This document shows positions 51,170 through 63,097 of a stretch of DNA of 64,000 nt, piece after piece. The DNA lies in assembly GCA_009594865.1 (NCBI GenBank), contig VOPT01000002.1:33973-97972 (forward strand), given 5' to 3'. Both the position numbers and the translations under genes were made by a program. The first letter of the stretch is position 1. Each line of letters starts with the position of its first letter. Source of the stretch: Nitrospira sp. (GTDB taxonomy: Bacteria; Nitrospirota; Nitrospiria; Nitrospirales; Nitrospiraceae). Under the pieces are notes generated by a model that saw only the letters and a list, made by a program, of their open reading frames with translations, did not search any database and was not told the origin of the DNA.

Positions 51170-51714
51170 TTCGCAGCAGGCATTTTCGAGGCCGCCCCGA
51201 TGGCATCGAGACCGGCTTCGGCACAGGCATCATCCAGGTGCGTTCCCGGCGCGCCGCCGACCCCGATTGCTCCCACCACTTCACCGGCGATTTCGATAGG
51301 CAACCCACCACCAACCATCAAAATACTCTCGTTCATTTCGCGCAGCGCCTGCAGCGCCGGTTGCTTGGCAATCATGTCCGCCAACTCACTCGTCGTACGC
51401 CGTAAACTGACTGCCGTATAAGCTTTCTTTCTGCTACTGTCGACGGTGTGGGGACCGGCACCGTCAGCTCGCAGCATGGCCCGGAGTACACCGGCCCGAT
51501 CCACAACCGATGCGCTGACCCGATAGCCATCCTTCTTACAGGCATCAAGGGCCGCCTGCACGGCCTTCCCCGCGAGCGCTGCCGGCAAGACCGATTCTTT
51601 CGGCAACTCATCCGCTGCCTGCACCGCTACAGGCCATCCGAAAGCCATGAGCGCCACGGCAAGAAGGCCGGCACAACCCACCACCCGTCCAGACACCTGT
51701 ATGCGCTCTCTCAT
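51166..51714 (-). CDS. Exported GlcG/HbpS-family heme-binding-type protein
   Basis: The 182-residue product has a signal peptide (about 1-33) and a GlcG/HbpS domain: AVQAALDACKKDGYRVSASVVDRAGVLRAMLRADGAGPHTVDSSRKKAYTAVSLRRTT, LREMNESILMVGGGLPIEIAGEVVGAIGVGGAPGTHLDDACAEAGLDAI. The family includes heme-binding HbpS, with the usual conserved histidine and threonine residues still present. The role here is probably heme or small-molecule binding in the periplasm. It overlaps the downstream lipoprotein gene by 4 bases. Confidence 0.8.
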   Translation of the reverse strand: MRERIQVSGRVVGCAGLLAVALMAFGWPVAVQAADELPKESVLPAALAGKAVQAALDACKKDGYRVSASVVDRAGVLRAMLRADGAGPHTVDSSRKKAYTAVSLRRTTSELADMIAKQPALQALREMNESILMVGGGLPIEIAGEVVGAIGVGGAPGTHLDDACAEAGLDAIGAASKMPAAK

Positions 51715-52042
51715 TCTAAAGCCTCCTTTATTCCCTTTTCGTCAGTCGTGAGTCATCCACGCTGCCCCGGGCGAGCCTACGGCCATCACACCGCTCTGTC
51801 AATACTCGGGCTCTCTCACGAGGTGTGGTACGGCAGCGTGAGGAGCCAGGAATAGATCGCGACCCTTGCTGCCGCAGATCGCTGCTCGTGACGGACAGAG
51901 AGAGAAAGGGAATAACGGGCAGCATCGATCCCGGCAGGGAGCGCCCAAGTGACGCGCTGATATCCTGGCGCAACGTCTCTTTACAGGGGAAAGAACCCCA
52001 TCAATACATCAAGAAGGGATACGAGACGAAACCGATGGCCGC
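51715..52042. other. Intergenic region without a credible gene
   Basis: These 328 bases between two minus-strand genes hold only short, low-quality frames (for example 51728-51973 minus, without motif or ribosome site). No hairpin or consensus promoter stands out. Confidence 0.4.
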
Positions 52043-52549
52043 TTAGCGGGTGGAGATGGGATGGATCACTGCATCTGAAGAGCCGGGACGATGCAACTCC
52101 TCAATCCACACCTTCGCCTGCGCGACATAGAAGGTGTAGTCGCTTTCCGGATAACTGAACACGACAGCATAGAGGAGCTGTTCGGCTTCCTGCTCACGCC
52201 CGGCGCTCAGGCTGGTGCGTGCTGCCTGCAGCGTGCATGAAGCGGCTAAGGCCTTAGGATCGACGGTGGTGCGAACCGGTTGCTTGGTGACGAATCGATC
52301 CAGGCTCTTGGGCACGTCAGGAGCGGGAACCACATGGGTGTCGGCGGATTGCTGTAATTGTTTCGCCGCAGACAACACCGTTTCAACATCACCGCTGGAT
52401 TGGCAATGCCGGTACAATTCCCACATCGACATCACGGATGGCGATCGTGGTGCGGCCTCGCGGGTGGAGGAGTCGAACAATTGGCAACCGGCCAATAACA
52501 TCCCGACCGTCAACAATAGAAATGCCTGGGGCCCAGAGGAAGAGAGCAT
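52043..52549 (-). CDS. Lipoprotein of unknown function
   Basis: The 168-residue product has a lipoprotein signal (LLTVGMLLAGC). The mature part has MSMWELYRHCQSSGDVETVLSAAKQL and a helical C-terminal region (ASCTLQAARTSLSAGREQEAEQLLYAVVFSYPESDYTFYVAQAKVWIEEL) resembling tetratricopeptide-like repeats. It may be an envelope assembly or scaffold lipoprotein. A TTGACA hexamer lies upstream on the minus strand (52586-52581), but the -10 box is weak. Confidence 0.65.
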   Translation of the reverse strand: MLSSSGPQAFLLLTVGMLLAGCQLFDSSTREAAPRSPSVMSMWELYRHCQSSGDVETVLSAAKQLQQSADTHVVPAPDVPKSLDRFVTKQPVRTTVDPKALAASCTLQAARTSLSAGREQEAEQLLYAVVFSYPESDYTFYVAQAKVWIEELHRPGSSDAVIHPISTR

Positions 52550-52690
52550 AACGCTATCCTTACCGGATCGGTTCCGACGCTGTCAACAATTTCGGGGAGG
52601 AATTGACAGAAACGAGTAAGAATCTGCGACAACAGCGTCACGGTAAGGACGACAGCGCGTCATCTGGTGTGAGGCGGCACGACGGATGGA

Positions 52691-54679
52691 TCATGTCGAA
52701 CGCGGCGCCGGTTCGCGGAGCACTCCGATATCTTCGATCAGTGCGCGCAACGGCTCAGCCACGGACCAGGCCTGCGCAAAACAACCGCGTGGACGGTGTG
52801 GAAGTTGCCCATCGAAAATTTCCGATACCTGCCCCATACAACCCTCGTCCACGTGTTCGGACAATCCCTCCAGAAACTGTCGCGCTTCACGCCGCACGGC
52901 CTCGTGGTCGCCATAGGTCTTCACCCAGGCCGTCACGAACGGGCCGAGGAGAAACGGCCACACCGTTCCTTGATGGTAGGCCCCGTCCCGCTCGGACACG
53001 CCGCCTTCATAGGACGCACAGAATCGAATGTCTTCCGGAGCAAGCGTGCGTAACCCCACCGGTGTGAGCAGCCGTTCCTTCATGAGCTGCAGGATCTGTG
53101 TCGCCTGCGCCTCGGTCACCAGCTGATCATCCAACGCCAGGGCGAAAATCTGATTGGGGCGAAGAGAGGCGTCGTCTCCCGTCGGCCCGTCCACGACATC
53201 TAGCAGATACCCTCCCGTCCGATACCAGAACCGCTCACGAAACGAGACCGTCGCGCGGGCGCGATCCTGCCGGCATTGCGCCGCATAGGCGGTTTCGTCG
53301 AACTGGTCTGCCAGCGACGCCGCCACAGCCAACGCCCGCACCCAGAGGGCCTGCACCTCCACCGGCTTGCCATGCCTCGGCGTGACGACCCAATCGCCGA
53401 TTTTGACGTCCATCCAGGTCAGCTGCACACCGTCCACCCCGCCGGTGATCAATCCATCCTGGTCCATGCGAATGCCGAACCGCGTGCCCTGGCGATACCC
53501 GTCAAGAATCTGTTTGATGGCGGGCCAGGCGACCGCGCGAACTCCGGCCAGATCGCGACTGTAATGCAGATATCGATCCACGGCATGAATGAACCACAAC
53601 GAGGCATCGATCGTATTGTATTCGGGCTGTTCCCCGATGTCGGGAAATCGGTTCGGCAACATCCCCTGAGAGACGTAGGACGCAAACGCCTCGATCACCT
53701 GCCGGGCCACCTGGTAACGCCCGGTCACCAGGCAGAGGCCCGGCAATGCCACAAATGTGTCCCGCCCCCAATCGGCGAACCAGGGATACCCGGCGACCAC
53801 AGTCTGCCGGGCCCCTCGCTGCACGAGATACGCGCCTGTCGCGGCCGAGAGCCGGCGCGTCAGGCCATCATGGGTCGGAATGGATTGCCGCGCCTCTCTG
53901 CGACGGAGACGTTCAGCCTCGATCGCTTGGGTCACGTCGTAGGACGGCAGCGTCTCGCTGGTGAAGACCAGTTCCGCCGCAGTCCCTGGTGTGAGCGTAA
54001 ACACACATGCTCCCGGCGACCACCAGTCCTCCACATGATCGAGTCCGCGTTCCCGCTCCACACGATAGCTGACATGGCGATACCAATCCGGTCCGTGATG
54101 GTACTGCCCGTTGTGAAACGCTCGCACGCCCGGCATCCCTTCATAAGGAGACCACATGACCTGATGGTCTTGCGTCGTCGCCTCGCTCCGAACGGCAGCG
54201 GTTTCTCTCTGTGTCGCATGAAAATCCCGGCCCGACAGCATCGGACGGACCCGCAACACCACCGGCGATGAGGCCTCATCCAGCAGACGCCAGCGCAGGA
54301 TCACCAGGTCGCGTCCCTGAGGGCACAGTAGTTCTCGGACCAGGCTGATGCCATGCCCGGCGTAGCGCCATGTCGGCCAGGGATCGGCGGAAAACTCTTC
54401 GCAATACTGATAGCCCTCCGGATGCACGGCGTCGTGATAGAGATTGGTCGACAACGGGAAGGTCCGCCCGCCGCTTTCCACGAATTCTTCAACGTGGTTC
54501 ACGAGCACGACGCGGTCGACCGGCGGATGTCTCGCGACCAGGAGCAAGGCGTGGTAGCGGCGCGTATTGGCGCCCGCGACCGTGCCCGACGCATAGCCTC
54601 CGCGGCCATTCGTCTCCAGCCACTCCAGACTCAATGCCTGCTCCAGGTCCTGACAACGTCGCGAATCGATGATCATCAC
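52691..54679 (-). CDS. Glycogen-debranching-type amylo-alpha-1,6-glucosidase
   Basis: The 662-residue cytoplasmic enzyme has the N-terminal GDE domain (LEWLETNGRGGYASGTVAGANTRRYHALL, NLYHDAVHPEGY) and a C-terminal (alpha/alpha)6 barrel with the catalytic segment WFADWGRDTFVALPGL, MLPNRFPDIGEQPEYNTIDASLWFIHAVD, GVDGVQLTWMDVKIGDWVVTPRHGKPVEVQALW and DGAYHQGTVWPFLLGPFV. It removes alpha-1,6-glucosidic branches from glycogen or related alpha-glucans. It is 11 bases downstream of the glucosidase gene on the same strand, which supports joint polysaccharide processing. Confidence 0.9.
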   Translation of the reverse strand: MMIIDSRRCQDLEQALSLEWLETNGRGGYASGTVAGANTRRYHALLLVARHPPVDRVVLVNHVEEFVESGGRTFPLSTNLYHDAVHPEGYQYCEEFSADPWPTWRYAGHGISLVRELLCPQGRDLVILRWRLLDEASSPVVLRVRPMLSGRDFHATQRETAAVRSEATTQDHQVMWSPYEGMPGVRAFHNGQYHHGPDWYRHVSYRVERERGLDHVEDWWSPGACVFTLTPGTAAELVFTSETLPSYDVTQAIEAERLRRREARQSIPTHDGLTRRLSAATGAYLVQRGARQTVVAGYPWFADWGRDTFVALPGLCLVTGRYQVARQVIEAFASYVSQGMLPNRFPDIGEQPEYNTIDASLWFIHAVDRYLHYSRDLAGVRAVAWPAIKQILDGYRQGTRFGIRMDQDGLITGGVDGVQLTWMDVKIGDWVVTPRHGKPVEVQALWVRALAVAASLADQFDETAYAAQCRQDRARATVSFRERFWYRTGGYLLDVVDGPTGDDASLRPNQIFALALDDQLVTEAQATQILQLMKERLLTPVGLRTLAPEDIRFCASYEGGVSERDGAYHQGTVWPFLLGPFVTAWVKTYGDHEAVRREARQFLEGLSEHVDEGCMGQVSEIFDGQLPHRPRGCFAQAWSVAEPLRALIEDIGVLREPAPRST

Positions 54680-54690
54680 AGATCTCCGGC

Positions 54691-57366
<2,676 letters not shown>

Positions 57367-57624
57367 ATGGCACAGACTCCCTCTTGCCGGCCACCCCTTG
57401 ACCACAAAACGGCGCCAGCATGCACCCGGCATCGAAAAGATTCAACAGGGATTCGTGCAACGCCGAAGAGAATCGCTGCCTGAGGATGGTCGAGCGGGAA
57501 CAGAGAGGATGATGAAGCCCACGCCTCAGCAGCGGTCGTCAGAGAGGCGCCGTGAGAAAACCTGAGATAGAACCTGCAAGAGTTTGAAGGACGGAGAGGG
57601 AGAGGACTGCGTGAGGCAGACAAA

Positions 57625-57810
57625 CTAGCTCCAGACGACGGTTTCCTGGTTCATGAGATAGTCGATGACCTCGATGCTATCCCGTAACTGGAGTTGCGCC
57701 TGCTCCGACATCGGCAAAATTGCCCCGAGGAGCTTGCCGGACTCTACCTCTGCCAGGTTGGGAATCCCGTCGGTACTGCGTTTTTCGAGATCGAATCGAA
57801 AGCTGGCCAC
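57625..57810 (-). CDS. Small soluble protein of unknown function (61 residues)
   Basis: The start is a GTG at 57810 with a GGAGG site 6 bases upstream. The product reads (M)ASFRFDLEKRSTDGIPNLAEVESGKLLGAILPMSEQAQLQLRDSIEVIDYLMNQETVVWS. It has no membrane segment or known motif. The good ribosome site and lack of overlap with other genes support it. Function unknown. Confidence 0.6.
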   Translation of the reverse strand: MASFRFDLEKRSTDGIPNLAEVESGKLLGAILPMSEQAQLQLRDSIEVIDYLMNQETVVWS

Positions 57811-57966
57811 GTCTTACCTCCAATCCTTTGTCGGTCGTAGTGCAGCAATTCTTGAGCCACGGAGGAGCTCGATGCATGCATGGCTCACCATGAAGCATAG
57901 CACAGGGTCTCTGTCGTGAGGACGAGCCAGATAACCTCTTAATTTGTTGCACGTTCCGACTGAAGT

Positions 57967-58998
57967 TCAGTGAGAGGCGCTCAAGGGCGGGAGCGCGCCG
58001 AGATACGGAAAGGTGCCGATTTTGACGAGCGAGGTATCCGCTCGAAGCCTGAAATCATCTTTCGCAGTGTCAACAAAACGGGGGTCCACCGTCAAATCAG
58101 AATCCGGCTTCAGTTCGGGCGCCGGCTGGTTCGGGGTTCCCGACCGAAGATAGTTGGAGCCTGAATTCTGCATGTCATTGTAGGAGAAGCTGACCCGACT
58201 TGAGGCTCCCACAACAAAGCCATAGGTGTTGAGGCTCACGATATTGCCCGAGGCTTCATTTTGCGACGTGCCTAAAAATGCAGCACCGCCGCCGTTTTTC
58301 ACGAACGTGTTCCCCACCAGCACCGCCTGGGCCTGATCATTGACGATCACGGCCTCGAAGAGGCTTCGGGTAATGACATTCCGTTCCAGCCTCACAGTGG
58401 ATTTCCCCGCGACACTGACGCCGTGATCGTTGTCGTGGATGAAATTCCCCCGCATGACGGCCTGGGAATTGGCAAATTGCACACCGGTGGTTTCACTGCC
58501 GCCGATATCGCAATCCTCAATGCGCACATCCTCCACCTGCTGGGTAAACAGCATGCCCTTCACCCGCGCATGATGAAAGTGAATGCCGCGGCCATTGAAC
58601 ATTCCCATCGCATGCCCGCCATGTTCATTGACGGTGATGCCGGAGATCTCGATATTGGTCGCGCCGTATGGCCATTTGCCGATATGAAAGACGCCAACCC
58701 GTTCACGACCGAGGATGGTCACCTGATCCATGCCGGCCCCGATCAAGCGGACGTTTTCTTTGCTGTGAATGGTCACATCTTCGGGGTAGGCGCCGGGGCG
58801 GATCAGGATAGTGTCACCCTTTTTCGCGGCATCCACGGCTTCCTGAATGGAGCGATACTGGCCTGAGCCGTCCAAGGCAACAACTAACGGCTGCCGTTCC
58901 CCTGGAGCCTCTTCCGCTCTCACCGGGGCCACGCTCACCGCGCCGACCGAGACACAAAAGCATGCGATCTGCAAAATCCAGCAGTTCATCGTTTTCAT
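57967..58998 (-). CDS. Secreted right-handed parallel beta-helix protein (NosD-like)
   Basis: The ATG at 58998 is chosen over the frame start at 59034 because a signal peptide follows directly (MKTMNCWILQIACFCVSVGAVSVAPVRA). The 343-residue mature region has YRSIQEAVDAAKKGDTILIRPGAYPEDVTIHSKENVRLIG, then a series of beta-helix turns with GITVNEHGGHAMGMFNGRGIHFHHARVKG, DCDIGGSETTGVQFANSQAVMRGNFIHDNDHG and ENVITRSLFEAVIVNDQAQAVLVGNTFVKNGGGAAFLG. The pectin-lyase-like fold is shared with copper-binding NosD and with polysaccharide-binding proteins. The target is not clear. Confidence 0.8.
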   Translation of the reverse strand: MKTMNCWILQIACFCVSVGAVSVAPVRAEEAPGERQPLVVALDGSGQYRSIQEAVDAAKKGDTILIRPGAYPEDVTIHSKENVRLIGAGMDQVTILGRERVGVFHIGKWPYGATNIEISGITVNEHGGHAMGMFNGRGIHFHHARVKGMLFTQQVEDVRIEDCDIGGSETTGVQFANSQAVMRGNFIHDNDHGVSVAGKSTVRLERNVITRSLFEAVIVNDQAQAVLVGNTFVKNGGGAAFLGTSQNEASGNIVSLNTYGFVVGASSRVSFSYNDMQNSGSNYLRSGTPNQPAPELKPDSDLTVDPRFVDTAKDDFRLRADTSLVKIGTFPYLGALPPLSASH

Positions 58999-59063
58999 AG
59001 GATGGTCATACCGCTGGCCATAGCGAGAAGTCAACCGACGATCGTTGCGGGGATAGGCCCCCC

Positions 59064-59684
59064 ATGGTATCTTCCCGCCCTATGATTTTTGTCGGCCTCA
59101 CGGGCGGCGTCGCCACCGGTAAAAGCACGGTCGCCAGGATGTTGGAACGGTGCGGGGCTCTCGTCATCGACGCTGACGCACTGGCCCATCAGGTGATGGA
59201 GCCGGGCAAACCGGCCTGGCATGCGATCGTGAAGACGTTCGGGAAGGCCGTCGTACATCCCGATCGGACCATCAATCGCCCGGCGCTGGGTGCTATGGTG
59301 TTTCGCAACCGGGCGAGGCTGCGTCGTTTGGAAGAGATCATTCACCCCCGCGTCGCGCGTGAACAGGCGAGACTCACCAGGCTGGCCGTGCGCAAGGACC
59401 CGAACGCCGTCGTCATCTATGACGTTCCCCTTCTCTATGAAGCCGGCATTGATACACGCGTGGACAAGGTCATCGTCGTCACCGCCGACCGGGAGACGCA
59501 AATCAGCCGATTGAAGAAACGGAATGGATTGACCCGCACCGAAGCGATTCGACGGATTCGCAATCAATGGCCTCTGCGGAAAAAGGTGGCGGCCGCCGAC
59601 TATGTCCTCGACGGAACCACCGCCCGCCCGCGCCTGTTCACGCTGGTCAAATCGCTCTATCGCGAGTTGGCCAGGCTCGCCTAG
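59064..59684 (+). CDS. coaE: Dephospho-CoA kinase
   Basis: CoaE adds the 3'-phosphate in the last step of coenzyme A synthesis. The 206-residue protein (ATG at 59064; the ATG at 59082 just before IFVGLTGG is also plausible) has the P-loop GLTGGVATGKSTVARML, VIDADALAHQVMEPG, VVIYDVPLLYEAGIDTRVDKVIVV and RLKKRNGLTRTEAIRRIRNQWPLRKKVAAADYVLDG. All family motifs and length are normal. It lies on the same strand as trxB, 110 bases upstream. Confidence 0.9.
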   Translation: MVSSRPMIFVGLTGGVATGKSTVARMLERCGALVIDADALAHQVMEPGKPAWHAIVKTFGKAVVHPDRTINRPALGAMVFRNRARLRRLEEIIHPRVAREQARLTRLAVRKDPNAVVIYDVPLLYEAGIDTRVDKVIVVTADRETQISRLKKRNGLTRTEAIRRIRNQWPLRKKVAAADYVLDGTTARPRLFTLVKSLYRELARLA

Positions 59685-59794
59685 CGCATATAGGACCGAG
59701 CGGCCCGTCGACCTTCCGCGATCCGTGCGAATAGTTCCGACCATGCAGCCCTGCTGGCTTTTCCCTCGCAGCATCGGTGTGTTAGCATCCGCTC

Positions 59795-60709
59795 ATGCCT
59801 CGTCTTGTGATCATCGGCTCCGGCCCGGCCGGCCTGACTGCAGCCATCTATGCCGCGCGTGCGAACCTCTCGCCGCTTCTGATCGAAGGCTGGCAATCCG
59901 GCGGACAACTCACGACCACGACAGAAGTCGAAAACTATCCGGGCTTTTCCACAGGGATCATGGGACCCGAGTTGATGAAGGAGATGCGCGGCCAGGCAAA
60001 GCGGTTCGGGACGGAGTTTTTGACCGGGGATGTCTCAGCCGTCGATCTGTCGACGCGACCGTTTTGCCTAACCATCGACGGAGAACGGGCCATCGAGGCA
60101 GAAGCCCTCATTCTGGCGACGGGCGCCTCGCCTATTCGGCTCGGATTGCCGAACGAACAGCGCCTGACCGGGTATGGCGTCTCAACCTGCGCGACCTGTG
60201 ACGGGTACTTTTTCCGAGAACGGGATGTGGTGATCGTCGGCGGCGGCGACAGCGCCGTGGAAGAAGCCACCTTTCTGACGAAGTTCGCGCGCACCGTCAC
60301 CGTTGTGCACCGCCGCGACAAACTGCGGGCCTCCAAAATCATGCAAGACCGCGCCATGAGCAATGAAAAGATTTCGTTCGCGTGGAATTCCGTCGTGGAA
60401 GACATTCTCGGGAAAGATCTGGTCACCGGAGTTCGACTCAAGAACATCGTCACCGGCGCCTCCACCGACCTCGCCTGTGCCGGCGTCTTCGTTGCCATCG
60501 GCCACCGTCCCAACACCGATCTCGTCAAGGGCCAATTGGAGATGGACGAGCACGGCTACATCCTCACCTCGCGCGGGACCCACACCACTGTGCCCGGCGT
60601 GTTCGCCGCAGGCGACGTCCAGGATGCGACATACCGGCAGGCCATTACGGCAGCCGGCTCCGGCTGCATGGCCGCCATCGACGCCGAACGATTCCTAGAG
60701 CACCAATGA
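59795..60709 (+). CDS. trxB: Thioredoxin reductase
   Basis: The 304-residue enzyme transfers electrons from NADPH via FAD and a disulfide to thioredoxin. It has FAD motif [19 protein letters not shown], the redox-active CATCDG, NADPH motif [16 protein letters not shown] with HRRDKLRAS, and the C-terminal FAD-binding [34 protein letters not shown]. Residues and length are normal for low-molecular-weight thioredoxin reductase. The intergenic repeats at 60731-61006 follow. Confidence 0.9.
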   Translation: MPRLVIIGSGPAGLTAAIYAARANLSPLLIEGWQSGGQLTTTTEVENYPGFSTGIMGPELMKEMRGQAKRFGTEFLTGDVSAVDLSTRPFCLTIDGERAIEAEALILATGASPIRLGLPNEQRLTGYGVSTCATCDGYFFRERDVVIVGGGDSAVEEATFLTKFARTVTVVHRRDKLRASKIMQDRAMSNEKISFAWNSVVEDILGKDLVTGVRLKNIVTGASTDLACAGVFVAIGHRPNTDLVKGQLEMDEHGYILTSRGTHTTVPGVFAAGDVQDATYRQAITAAGSGCMAAIDAERFLEHQ

Positions 60710-60730
60710 TTTTTGTATATGATCGTCCAG

Positions 60731-60830
60731 GATGCTCAAAATCGGCATCCAACAAGGCCGCAGCCGAGACAGATACCGAAGGCGTACCCTCAGAGGTACG
60801 TTGAGGATATCGTCGAGCCGAGAACGAAGT
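60731..60830. repeat. Intergenic repeat unit A with internal CGTACC/GGTACG hairpin
   Basis: The unit shows the same skeleton as unit B: CTCAAAA, then CAAG-CCGCAG, a GCGTAC hairpin (CGTACC 60783-60788 and GGTACG 60795-60800 around CTCAGA), a GTACGTTGAGGA stretch and GAGAACG. Similarity to unit B at 60889-61006 is clear by eye but not perfect. Confidence 0.6.
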
Positions 60831-60888
60831 TGGTGCCATGGGGCCGGACAATTCTTGAAACACCAACACCTAGCTTGACCTAAAAGGA

Positions 60889-61006
60889 GGTTGTTCAAAA
60901 GTCTCTCCGGCAAGACCGCAGGGAGCTTGGCCGACTGAGCGTACATGTGAGTACGTGAGGAAGGACGAGCGACTGAGAACGCAGCAGGAGGAAGTTTTCA
61001 GCGACC
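60889..61006. repeat. Intergenic repeat unit B with imperfect terminal inverted repeats
   Basis: The ends GGTTGTTCAAAAGT (60889-60902) and AGTTTTCAGCGACC (60993-61006) are imperfect inverted repeats (10 of 14). In the middle CGTAC and GTACG (60940-60944 and 60951-60955) form a hairpin. It ends 6 bases before the thiI start, so it supplies the leader of that gene. Confidence 0.65.
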
Positions 61007-61012
61007 GACACT

Positions 61013-62191
61013 ATGCATTGCGCGATCATCCACTACCACGAACTCGCCCTCAAAGGCCGCAACCGCGATTTCTTTGAACAGCGGCTCGTCCGCAATATCC
61101 GCTTGGCCCTCAAGGATCTGAAAATCCGGCGGATCGAATCGCTGCAGGGACGCATCCGGGTCACGATTCCCGAGAACGTCGCGCCCGACCTGGTGACGGA
61201 GCGTCTCCGGCGCATCTGCGGCGTCTCCAACTTCTTACTGAGCGAATCCGTGCGGTTAGATATCAGGGAGCCGGACCTGTCGAGCATCAAGCAAGTCGCG
61301 CAGCGCCAACTTGGAACACAGACGTTTACCTCATTTCGAGTCACGGCCAAACGCGCGGATAAACGTCTGCCATTGACGTCCATGGATGTGGAACGCGAAG
61401 TCGGCGCCTTTCTCCATGAAACTACAGGCAAAGCCGTAAAGCTGAAACAGCCGGACGTGACCCTCTACATCGAGCTCCTCACCAAAGAAGCCCATGTGGC
61501 GGCGAGGAAAATCGAAGGTCCCGGCGGCATGCCGGTTGGCACCAGCGGCAAGGTCGCCTGCTTGATCTCCGGAGGTATCGATTCCCCGGTCGCCGCGTAC
61601 CGCATGATCAAACGCGGGTGCAAGGCCGTCTTTATCCACTTTTCAGGCCGCCCGCTGGTCAGTCGCGCGTCTGAGGAGAAGGTTCAGGAACTGGTTCAAC
61701 TCCTCACCACTTACCAATACCATTCCAAGCTCTACATCGTGCCGTTCGGCGAGATTCAACAGGAGATCGTCGCTAATGCGCCGGCGCCGTTTCGGGTGGT
61801 GCTGTACCGGCGGATCATGGTGCGGATTGCGCAGGAACTGGCGCGGCGGGATGGCTGCTGGGCGCTGGTCACCGGCGATAGTCTCGGCCAGGTGGCCTCG
61901 CAGACAGCGGAGAATCTGGTGGTGGTCGAGAGCGCGGCGGACATCCCCATGCTCCGGCCACTCATCGGCATGGATAAAATCGAGATCACGGAACAGGCCC
62001 AACAGATCGGAAGCTTTACCACATCGATCGAACCGGATCAGGATTGCTGCAAACTCTTCGTCCCCCTCCATCCAAGCACCAGAACCAAATTGGATGATAT
62101 CACCCGCATCGAACGAGGGCTGGAGATCAGCGCCTTCGTCAAACGAGGCGTCGAGAAGGCGGAACTGACGATCTTTACTTTCCCTTCGTAA
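61013..62191 (+). CDS. thiI: tRNA 4-thiouridine synthetase ThiI
   Basis: ThiI activates U8 of tRNA with ATP and inserts sulfur; in many bacteria it also feeds thiamine synthesis. The 392-residue protein has an N-terminal ferredoxin-like/THUMP part (IIHYHELALKGRNRDFFEQRLV, RVTIPENVAPD) and the PP-loop ATPase CLISGGIDSPVAAYRMIKRG (about 183-202), HFSGRPLVSRASEEKV, RRIMVRIAQELA, LVTGDSLGQVASQTAENL and DQDCCKLFVPLHP. There is no C-terminal rhodanese domain, as in many non-enteric ThiI, so a separate sulfur carrier is expected. The 3' end overlaps the convergent gene by 17 bases. Confidence 0.9.
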   Translation: MHCAIIHYHELALKGRNRDFFEQRLVRNIRLALKDLKIRRIESLQGRIRVTIPENVAPDLVTERLRRICGVSNFLLSESVRLDIREPDLSSIKQVAQRQLGTQTFTSFRVTAKRADKRLPLTSMDVEREVGAFLHETTGKAVKLKQPDVTLYIELLTKEAHVAARKIEGPGGMPVGTSGKVACLISGGIDSPVAAYRMIKRGCKAVFIHFSGRPLVSRASEEKVQELVQLLTTYQYHSKLYIVPFGEIQQEIVANAPAPFRVVLYRRIMVRIAQELARRDGCWALVTGDSLGQVASQTAENLVVVESAADIPMLRPLIGMDKIEITEQAQQIGSFTTSIEPDQDCCKLFVPLHPSTRTKLDDITRIERGLEISAFVKRGVEKAELTIFTFPS

Positions 62192-62777
62192 CCAGATCCA
62201 GCGCCCGTTGCCGCACAAGCCGAAAGTGCACGTTGAGCTCCCGCTCCATAGCGACCGCGATCAACCAATCGGGAATCATCGTCTTCGGCTCGACGAGTAA
62301 TTCAAACTCGGCTCGCGTTTGAGTGCCGTCGCCCGCCGCTTGCAGTCTCCACTCCCGATGGTACTGTTTGAAATCGCCGCCCTTGAGATCGGTCACCAAC
62401 CCGCCGCCGGGTAAGGCTTGCGACTCACACAGCAAGCGCTGCTCGCCAGGCAGAAGCGCATGTGAAATATAGAGGTCGGTCAGGACATGGTCTTCGTGTT
62501 CCTCCACCTGTGCCATGCGCATACGGGTCTCGAATAGCTCAGGCCACTTGCGGTATTCGGTCAGAATGGAATGAAGCACCGACGGATTGCCCGGGAACAG
62601 CAGCGTGGCGGTCGCCTTGACGCCCCCTCCTGGCACAGACTGCACAAGGAGGGGCCGCAGCAGCTGGATCGCCCCCACCTCTCCCGACCAGCATGGGGCG
62701 AGGGGCGCCAGCACGAACACCGTCACACAAAGAAACAGCATTCCATGCAAAGATATGAGGCGTGGCATCGCGCGCAT
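62175..62777 (-). CDS. Exported START-like (SRPBCC) protein
   Basis: The 200-residue product has a signal peptide (about 1-31: MLFLCVTVFVLAPLAPCWSG). The mature part is a START/polyketide-cyclase-like ligand barrel: KATATLLFPGNPSVLHSILTEYRKWPELFETRM, DHVLTDLYISHALLPGEQRLLCESQALPGGGLVTDLKGGDFKQYHREWRLQ, TRAEFELLVEPKTMIPDWLIAVAMERELNVHFRLVRQRA. It probably binds a lipid or aromatic compound in the periplasm. The 3' end overlaps thiI. Confidence 0.7.
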   Translation of the reverse strand: MRAMPRLISLHGMLFLCVTVFVLAPLAPCWSGEVGAIQLLRPLLVQSVPGGGVKATATLLFPGNPSVLHSILTEYRKWPELFETRMRMAQVEEHEDHVLTDLYISHALLPGEQRLLCESQALPGGGLVTDLKGGDFKQYHREWRLQAAGDGTQTRAEFELLVEPKTMIPDWLIAVAMERELNVHFRLVRQRALDLVTKGK

Positions 62778-63097
62778 CAGGCTCTACCGAAAGACCCGGC
62801 GAGCCGGGAAATGCAGGTGTTCACCAAGGAGATCGGAATCCATTCAACGATGGCACAAGGGATCATTCGTACTCCAAACATGACAGCGGACTGGCCGGCG
62901 GAATCACTCACCACGGAAGGGATCATAAGAGAAGTATACTAATTGACCGCAGGGAGTGCGAGTGCAGAGAGCAGGCTCAGGATTGTTTGCAGGCTGTTCA
63001 GAACGTCCGCGCCATCGCAGAGGCGATGTGTCCGCTCGGTGATAGGTGGAATCTGGGCACGGCGAGAAGACCGCTCGCGGCCTGTATCAACCGCCGG
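62778..63097. other. Intergenic region without a credible gene
   Basis: A plus frame from an ATG at 62812 (43 codons) is short and without motif or ribosome site. No hairpin or consensus promoter stands out in these 320 bases. Confidence 0.35.

Noticed and set aside
51728..51973. Minus-strand frame in the intergenic region
   Set aside because: Arg/Ser-rich, no start signal or similarity.
62571..62942. Plus-strand frame opposite and beyond the START-like gene
   Set aside because: First half is antisense shadow; the last 43 codons have no ribosome site or motif.
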